Shown piece by piece: positions 60,196-64,000 of a stretch of 64,000 bases of DNA. Where the stretch lies: assembly GCF_023806085.1 (NCBI RefSeq), contig NZ_JAMSLX010000004.1:1-64000 (forward strand), in the 5' to 3' direction. Position 1 is the first letter of the stretch, and each line of letters opens with the position of its first letter. The position numbers were made by a program, and so were the translations under genes. The stretch is from Hephaestia sp. MAHUQ-44 (GTDB lineage Bacteria > Pseudomonadota > Alphaproteobacteria > Sphingomonadales > Sphingomonadaceae). The notes under the pieces are model-generated. The model was not told the DNA's origin, ran no database searches, and was given only the letters and a program-made list of their open reading frames with translations.

Positions 60196-61074
60196 ATGAG
60201 CCGCGAGGTGACCGCCTGGACCTTCGTTGCGCCCGCGCTCGCCGCGCTGGGGGTGTTCTTCGCACTGCCGGTGGTCGCAGCGCTGCTGCTCAGTTTTACC
60301 GATTTCGATCTCTACGCACTCGCCGATCTCGGCAATCTGCGCTTTATCGGGTTCGACAATTATATCGCGCTCGCCCACACGCCGTTGTTCTGGAAGGCGT
60401 TGGGCAATACCGCCGAATTCGTCATATTGGGCGTGCCGCTGTCGATCGCGTTGTCGCTTGGCGCGGCGTTGCTCGTCAATTCCAGGACGGCGCGCTGGCG
60501 CGGCTTCTTCCGCACCGTTTATTTCGCGCCGGTGGTGACGACGCTGGTCGCGGTCGCGCTGATCTGGCGCTATCTGTTCCACGCGCAATACGGGTTGATC
60601 GACTGGCTGCTCGGGTTCGTCGGGATCGCGCCGATCGATTGGCTGGGCGATCCCGCCTGGGCGATGCCCGCGATCGTGATCTTCGCGGTGTGGAAGAATT
60701 TCGGCTACAATATGATCATCCTGCTCGCAGGGCTCCAGATGATCCCCGACGAGCTTTACGAGGTCGCGCGGATCGACGGCGCGGGGCGGATCGCGCAGTT
60801 CCGCCACGTGACCTTGCCCGCGCTGGCGCCGATCCTGCTCGTCGTGTCGATCCTGACGATCGCGGGCTATTTCCAGCTGTTCGCCGAACCCTATGTGATG
60901 ACGCAGGGCGGGCCGGTCGAGAGCACGACCTCGATCATCTACATGATGGTCGATCAGGGCTTCAAATTCTGGAATTTGGGGTTTGCGACCGCGATCGCGG
61001 TGGTGCTGTTCGCGATCCTGTTCGCGCTGACGCTGGCGCAGCTTGCGCTGGCGCGACGATGGAGCCGGCCATGA
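60196..61074 (+). CDS. Sugar ABC transporter permease (MalF/UgpA type)
   Basis: This 292-residue, six-helix inner-membrane protein has the EAA-type coupling motif DELYEVARIDGAGRIAQFRH near residue 200, which docks on the ATPase. The start ATG 60196 follows GGAGTGCCCCC. Its stop overlaps the start of the second permease (ATGA). It forms a heterodimer with that protein to import a sugar, probably a beta-glucoside. Confidence 0.93.
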   Translation: MSREVTAWTFVAPALAALGVFFALPVVAALLLSFTDFDLYALADLGNLRFIGFDNYIALAHTPLFWKALGNTAEFVILGVPLSIALSLGAALLVNSRTARWRGFFRTVYFAPVVTTLVAVALIWRYLFHAQYGLIDWLLGFVGIAPIDWLGDPAWAMPAIVIFAVWKNFGYNMIILLAGLQMIPDELYEVARIDGAGRIAQFRHVTLPALAPILLVVSILTIAGYFQLFAEPYVMTQGGPVESTTSIIYMMVDQGFKFWNLGFATAIAVVLFAILFALTLAQLALARRWSRP

Positions 61075-61883
61075 GGCGCGGCATCGTGGTCAACGGGTTG
61101 ATGGTCCTGCTCGCGCTGGCGACGCTGGTGCCGCTGGCCTGGATGGTGTCGGTGTCGCTGATGGTGCCGGGCGAAGCCGCGCAGACGCCGCCGCCGCTGC
61201 TTCCTGATCGGGCGACCCTCGCGAATTACACGATGCTGTTCGGCAAGCTTGATATGGCGCGCTATTTTGCCAACAGCCTCGCGCTCGCGATCCTCGCGAC
61301 GTTGCTCTCGCTCGGCTTCAACGTCACCGCGGGCTATGCCTTCGCCAAGCTGCACTTTCGTGGGCGCGACCGGCTGTTCCGGCTGCTGATCGCCGCGCTC
61401 GTCATCCCCGCGCAGGTGGCGATGATTCCGCTGTTCCTGCTGTGCAAGGAACTAGGGCTGGTCAACAGCTTCGCAGGGGTGCTTGCGCCCAATCTGGCGA
61501 CGATCTTCGGGATCTTCCTCGTGCGCCAATATGCGTTGTCGATTCCCGACGAAATGCTCGAGGCGGCGCGGATCGACGGTGCGGGCGAATGGCGCATCTT
61601 CGTGAGTGTGGTGCTGCCCAGCCTGACTCCGGTGCTGATCACGCTCGCGATCATCGCCTTTCTGGCGAGCTGGAGCGATTTCCTCTGGCCGCTGATCGTG
61701 CTCAACGACGCCGACAAGCAGACGCTGCCGGTCGCGCTCGCCGCGCTGGCCCGCGAGCATGTGCAGGATATCGAACTGATGATGGCGGGCGCGGTCGTCA
61801 CGCTGGTTCCCGTGCTGCTGCTGTTTCTCGCGCTCCAGCGCTTCTATGTTCGCGGGCTGCTCGCGGGAAGCGTCAAGGGATGA
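61071..61883 (+). CDS. Sugar ABC transporter permease (MalG/UgpE type)
   Basis: This 270-residue, six-helix permease has PPPLLPDRATLANYTMLFG, typical of the MalG group, and the coupling loop DEMLEAARIDGAGEWRIFVS. It overlaps the first permease gene by 4 bases and precedes the GH1 gene by 25. Together the two form the channel of the importer. Confidence 0.93.
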   Translation: MRRGIVVNGLMVLLALATLVPLAWMVSVSLMVPGEAAQTPPPLLPDRATLANYTMLFGKLDMARYFANSLALAILATLLSLGFNVTAGYAFAKLHFRGRDRLFRLLIAALVIPAQVAMIPLFLLCKELGLVNSFAGVLAPNLATIFGIFLVRQYALSIPDEMLEAARIDGAGEWRIFVSVVLPSLTPVLITLAIIAFLASWSDFLWPLIVLNDADKQTLPVALAALAREHVQDIELMMAGAVVTLVPVLLLFLALQRFYVRGLLAGSVKG

Positions 61884-61908
61884 TCTCACTGACAGGACAG
61901 TCTTGCGT

Positions 61909-63255
61909 ATGACTCGTTTTCCCGATGATTTCCTGTGGGGCGCCGCCACCGCGGCCTATCAGATCGAGGGTTCGCCGCTCGCCGATGGCGCGGGGGCGTC
62001 GATCTGGCGGCGTTTCACGCACGATCCGCGGCTGATGGTCGCGAAAGGCGATACCGGCGAGGTCGCGTGCGATCATTACCACCGCTGGCGCGACGATGTG
62101 GCGCTGATGAAGACGCTGGGGTTGCAGGCATATCGCTTTTCGATCGCCTGGGGGCGGGTGCTGCCCGACGGTACGGGGCGCGTCAATCAGGCCGGGCTCG
62201 ATTTCTACGAACGGCTGGTCGACGAATTGCTCGCGGGCGGGATTCAACCGCTCGTCACGCTTTACCATTGGGATCTGCCCGCCGCGCTCGACGATCGCGG
62301 CGGCTGGCTCAACCGGGACAGCGCCGACTGGTTTGCCGATTATGCGCGGCTGCTGTTCGATCGGTTCGACGGGCGGGTGACCAAATGGGTGACGATCAAC
62401 GAGCCCTGGGTGATTGCCGACGGCGGCTATCTGCACGGCACGCTCGCGCCGGGGCATCGCAACATGTTCGAGGCGCCGATCGTCAGCCGCAATCTGATGC
62501 GCGCGCATGGCAGCGCGGTCGAGGCCTATCGCGCGAGCGGGCAGCACGAGATCGGCCTCGTCGTCAATATCGAGCCCAAGCTGGCGGCGTCGGACAGCGC
62601 GGCGGACCATGCCGCGCAGCGCCGCGCCGAAGCCTATATGAACCGTCAGTATCTCGATCCCGCGATCCACGGCCGCACCCCGCCCGAACTCGCCGCGATG
62701 TACGGCGAGGCGTGGGAGGATTGGTCGGCGGACGATCTGGCGCTCGCGCGTCAGCGAATCGATTTCCTCGGGGTCAATTATTACACGCGCAGCGTCGTGC
62801 GCGCCGACGACACTATATTCCTCACCCGCGCCGCGCCGGTGACGCAAAAGCGTTCGACGCACATGACGACGGGGTGGGAAGTGTCGCCAGCGGCGCTCAC
62901 CGACATGCTGGTCTGGGTGCAAGCCGAATATGGCGACATCCCGCTCTACGTCACCGAAAACGGGGCTGCGTTCTACGATCCGCCGCGCGCGGTGAACGGC
63001 GCGATCGATGATCCGTTGCGGGTCGATTATCTGCGCTCGCACATCGCGGCGGTCGGCGATGCGATCGCGCGCGGGGTCGATGTACGCGGTTATATGCTGT
63101 GGTCGCTGCTCGACAATCTCGAATGGACGCTCGGCTATGCGCAGCGCTTCGGCATCGTCCATGTCGATTTCGAGACCCAGGCGCGTACCCCCAAGGCGAG
63201 TGCGCATTTCTATCGCGACGTGATCGCCCGAAACGGGGCGCTGCCGAACGGCTGA
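61909..63255 (+). CDS. GH1 beta-glucosidase
   Basis: This 448-residue cytosolic glycosidase cleaves beta-linked glucosides such as cellobiose. The N-terminal signature is FPDDFLWGAATAAYQIEG. The acid/base is Glu165 in TINEPW, and the nucleophile is Glu350 in YVTENGAAF; WSLLDNLEWTLGYAQRFG gives the aglycone and glycone sites. No signal peptide is seen, so the substrate must first be imported, which fits the ABC genes directly upstream. 6-phospho-beta-glucosidase activity is unlikely because no PTS is present. Confidence 0.95.
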   Translation: MTRFPDDFLWGAATAAYQIEGSPLADGAGASIWRRFTHDPRLMVAKGDTGEVACDHYHRWRDDVALMKTLGLQAYRFSIAWGRVLPDGTGRVNQAGLDFYERLVDELLAGGIQPLVTLYHWDLPAALDDRGGWLNRDSADWFADYARLLFDRFDGRVTKWVTINEPWVIADGGYLHGTLAPGHRNMFEAPIVSRNLMRAHGSAVEAYRASGQHEIGLVVNIEPKLAASDSAADHAAQRRAEAYMNRQYLDPAIHGRTPPELAAMYGEAWEDWSADDLALARQRIDFLGVNYYTRSVVRADDTIFLTRAAPVTQKRSTHMTTGWEVSPAALTDMLVWVQAEYGDIPLYVTENGAAFYDPPRAVNGAIDDPLRVDYLRSHIAAVGDAIARGVDVRGYMLWSLLDNLEWTLGYAQRFGIVHVDFETQARTPKASAHFYRDVIARNGALPNG

Positions 63256-63261
63256 GAGTCT

Positions 63262-63444
63262 GTTTGAGAAATCGCGAAAGGGCGATTTCCGAAGCGGCAC
63301 CGGCCCGCTCCCCCACGGGGGCCCCACAAAGTAATACTTTGTGGGGTGACACCCCCACCCGGCCACCCAGCGACAATATTCTATGGGTGGCCGGGTGGGG
63401 GAGCGGGCCGGTGCCGCAATGCGCCGGAAGGCGCATTCTCAAAC
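63262..63444. repeat. Family B three-arm palindrome (orientation 2) with outer nested repeats
   Basis: The core (63295-63417) has arms GGCACCGGCCCGCTCCCCCA and GGGGGAGCGGGCCGGTGCC. These enclose CCCCACAAAGTA/TACTTTGTGGGG first and GGCCACCCA/TGGGTGGCC second, the reverse of the order at 21041. Outside it, GTTTGAGAA (63262) and TTCTCAAAC (63436) pair, with small hairpins GAAATCGC/GCGATTTC and TGCGCC/GGCGCA on each side. The 264-base gap between the GH1 gene and ispG holds essentially nothing else. Confidence 0.85.
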
Positions 63445-63519
63445 GGCCTCTGAGCCACCCGCCTTTCGCCTGCACTGTGCAAGCGCTATATGTGGAAGCG
63501 AAAACGCAGGAAATCTCCC

Positions 63520-64000
63520 ATGTCTCTTCGTCCCTGGCGCGATATCATGCGCCGCAAGAGCCGCCAGATCATGGTCGGCAACGTGCCTGTCGGCGGCGAT
63601 GCGCCGGTCACCGTCCAGACGATGACCAACACGCCGACCTCGGACGCGCGAGCGACGATCGACCAGATCCGGCGCTGCGAGGACGTCGGCGTCGACATCA
63701 TCCGCGTGAGCTGCCCCGACGTGGAGAGCACCGCCGCGCTCAAGCAGATTGTGCGCGAAAGCCGCGTGCCGATCGTCGCCGACATCCATTTCCACTATAA
63801 GCGCGCGCTTGAAGCGGCCGATGCCGGCGCGGCGTGCCTGCGGATCAATCCGGGCAATATCGGCTCGGACGCGCGTGTGCGGGAGGTCATCAACGCCGCC
63901 AAGGCCAATGGCTGTTCGATGCGGATCGGCGTCAATGCGGGCAGCCTCGAACGCGACCTGCTCGAAAAATATGGCGAGCCGTGCCCCGAGGCGCTGGTCG
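63520..64000 (+). CDS. ispG: 4-hydroxy-3-methylbut-2-enyl diphosphate synthase, N-terminal part
   Basis: The first 160 residues are visible; the gene runs off the window. The enzyme carries out the penultimate step of the MEP isoprenoid pathway. The TIM-barrel N-terminus is clear: [59 protein letters not shown] and RINPGNIG. The Fe-S cysteines of the C-terminal domain lie beyond the end. The start is ATG 63520; ATG 63547 is an alternative. Confidence 0.95.
   Translation, partial: MSLRPWRDIMRRKSRQIMVGNVPVGGDAPVTVQTMTNTPTSDARATIDQIRRCEDVGVDIIRVSCPDVESTAALKQIVRESRVPIVADIHFHYKRALEAADAGAACLRINPGNIGSDARVREVINAAKANGCSMRIGVNAGSLERDLLEKYGEPCPEALV

Overview
The window looks like the chromosome of a GC-rich alphaproteobacterium of the order Sphingomonadales (Sphingomonas type). 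The gene order rsmB-rpe-heparinase-purH, yajC-secD-secF-Mth938 and glnK-amtB, the single fused RelA/SpoT enzyme, a bacterial alternative oxidase and the abundant REP-like palindromes all fit that group. I see no prophage, CRISPR array, integron or plasmid backbone. About 64 protein genes (one an insertion-sequence remnant, one cut by the window end) and one tRNA can be supported. The longest stretch without a gene is under 300 bases.

Layout. 1-340: a decayed IS481-family end. 490-6,300: DUF1674 (succinate dehydrogenase assembly), rsmB, rpe, a heparinase II/III-like protein and purH. 6,300-16,400 (leftward): polysaccharide flippase, polA, a class A beta-lactamase-like lipoprotein, nadB, a HerA-like ATPase and an ABC-2 type ATPase. 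16,400-19,000 (rightward): zinc-finger protein, tldD, rnk and a small unknown. 19,170-21,650: a likely nitric-oxide response locus, with a three-gene leftward operon (group III truncated hemoglobin, alternative oxidase, membrane-anchored DUF1971 protein) divergent from an NsrR-type regulator. 21,670-25,530: cystathionine gamma-synthase, a flavin-fold protein, DUF2007, then glnK-amtB behind a perfect sigma-54 promoter and ahead of a clear terminator. 25,700-39,800: oxidoreductase and hydroxylase pair, DUF442 protein, recQ, Atm1-type exporter, S9 peptidase, phaC, aminotransferase, and an HxlR regulator with a divergent secreted protein. 39,980-50,870: rsh, a glycosyltransferase bracketed by palindromes, a TonB receptor, CoA-ester lyase, PAP2 phosphatase, tRNA-Lys, folK, family 5 uracil-DNA glycosylase, polyprenyl synthase and chorismate mutase. 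50,970-56,300: DedA, GT4, and Mth938/secF/secD/yajC. 56,460-63,260: an ABC uptake and hydrolysis cluster for a beta-glucoside (ATPase, LacI regulator, binding protein, two permeases, GH1 beta-glucosidase). 63,520 to the end: the start of ispG.

How genes work together. The most interesting unit is the 19.2-21.7 kb locus: a hemoglobin that could handle NO, a terminal oxidase class known to resist NO, and a YeaR/TehB-like sensor or binding domain fused to a membrane hairpin, all next to an Rrf2 regulator with an Fe-S cysteine set and with ATGCAT-type dyads between the divergent genes. The GH1/ABC cluster is a self-contained import-and-cleave pathway under a LacI regulator. Several palindromic repeat families punctuate the intergenic spaces. 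One REP-like copy supplies the C-terminus of the sugar-binding protein, and one palindromic family forms a three-arm structure found in both orientations.
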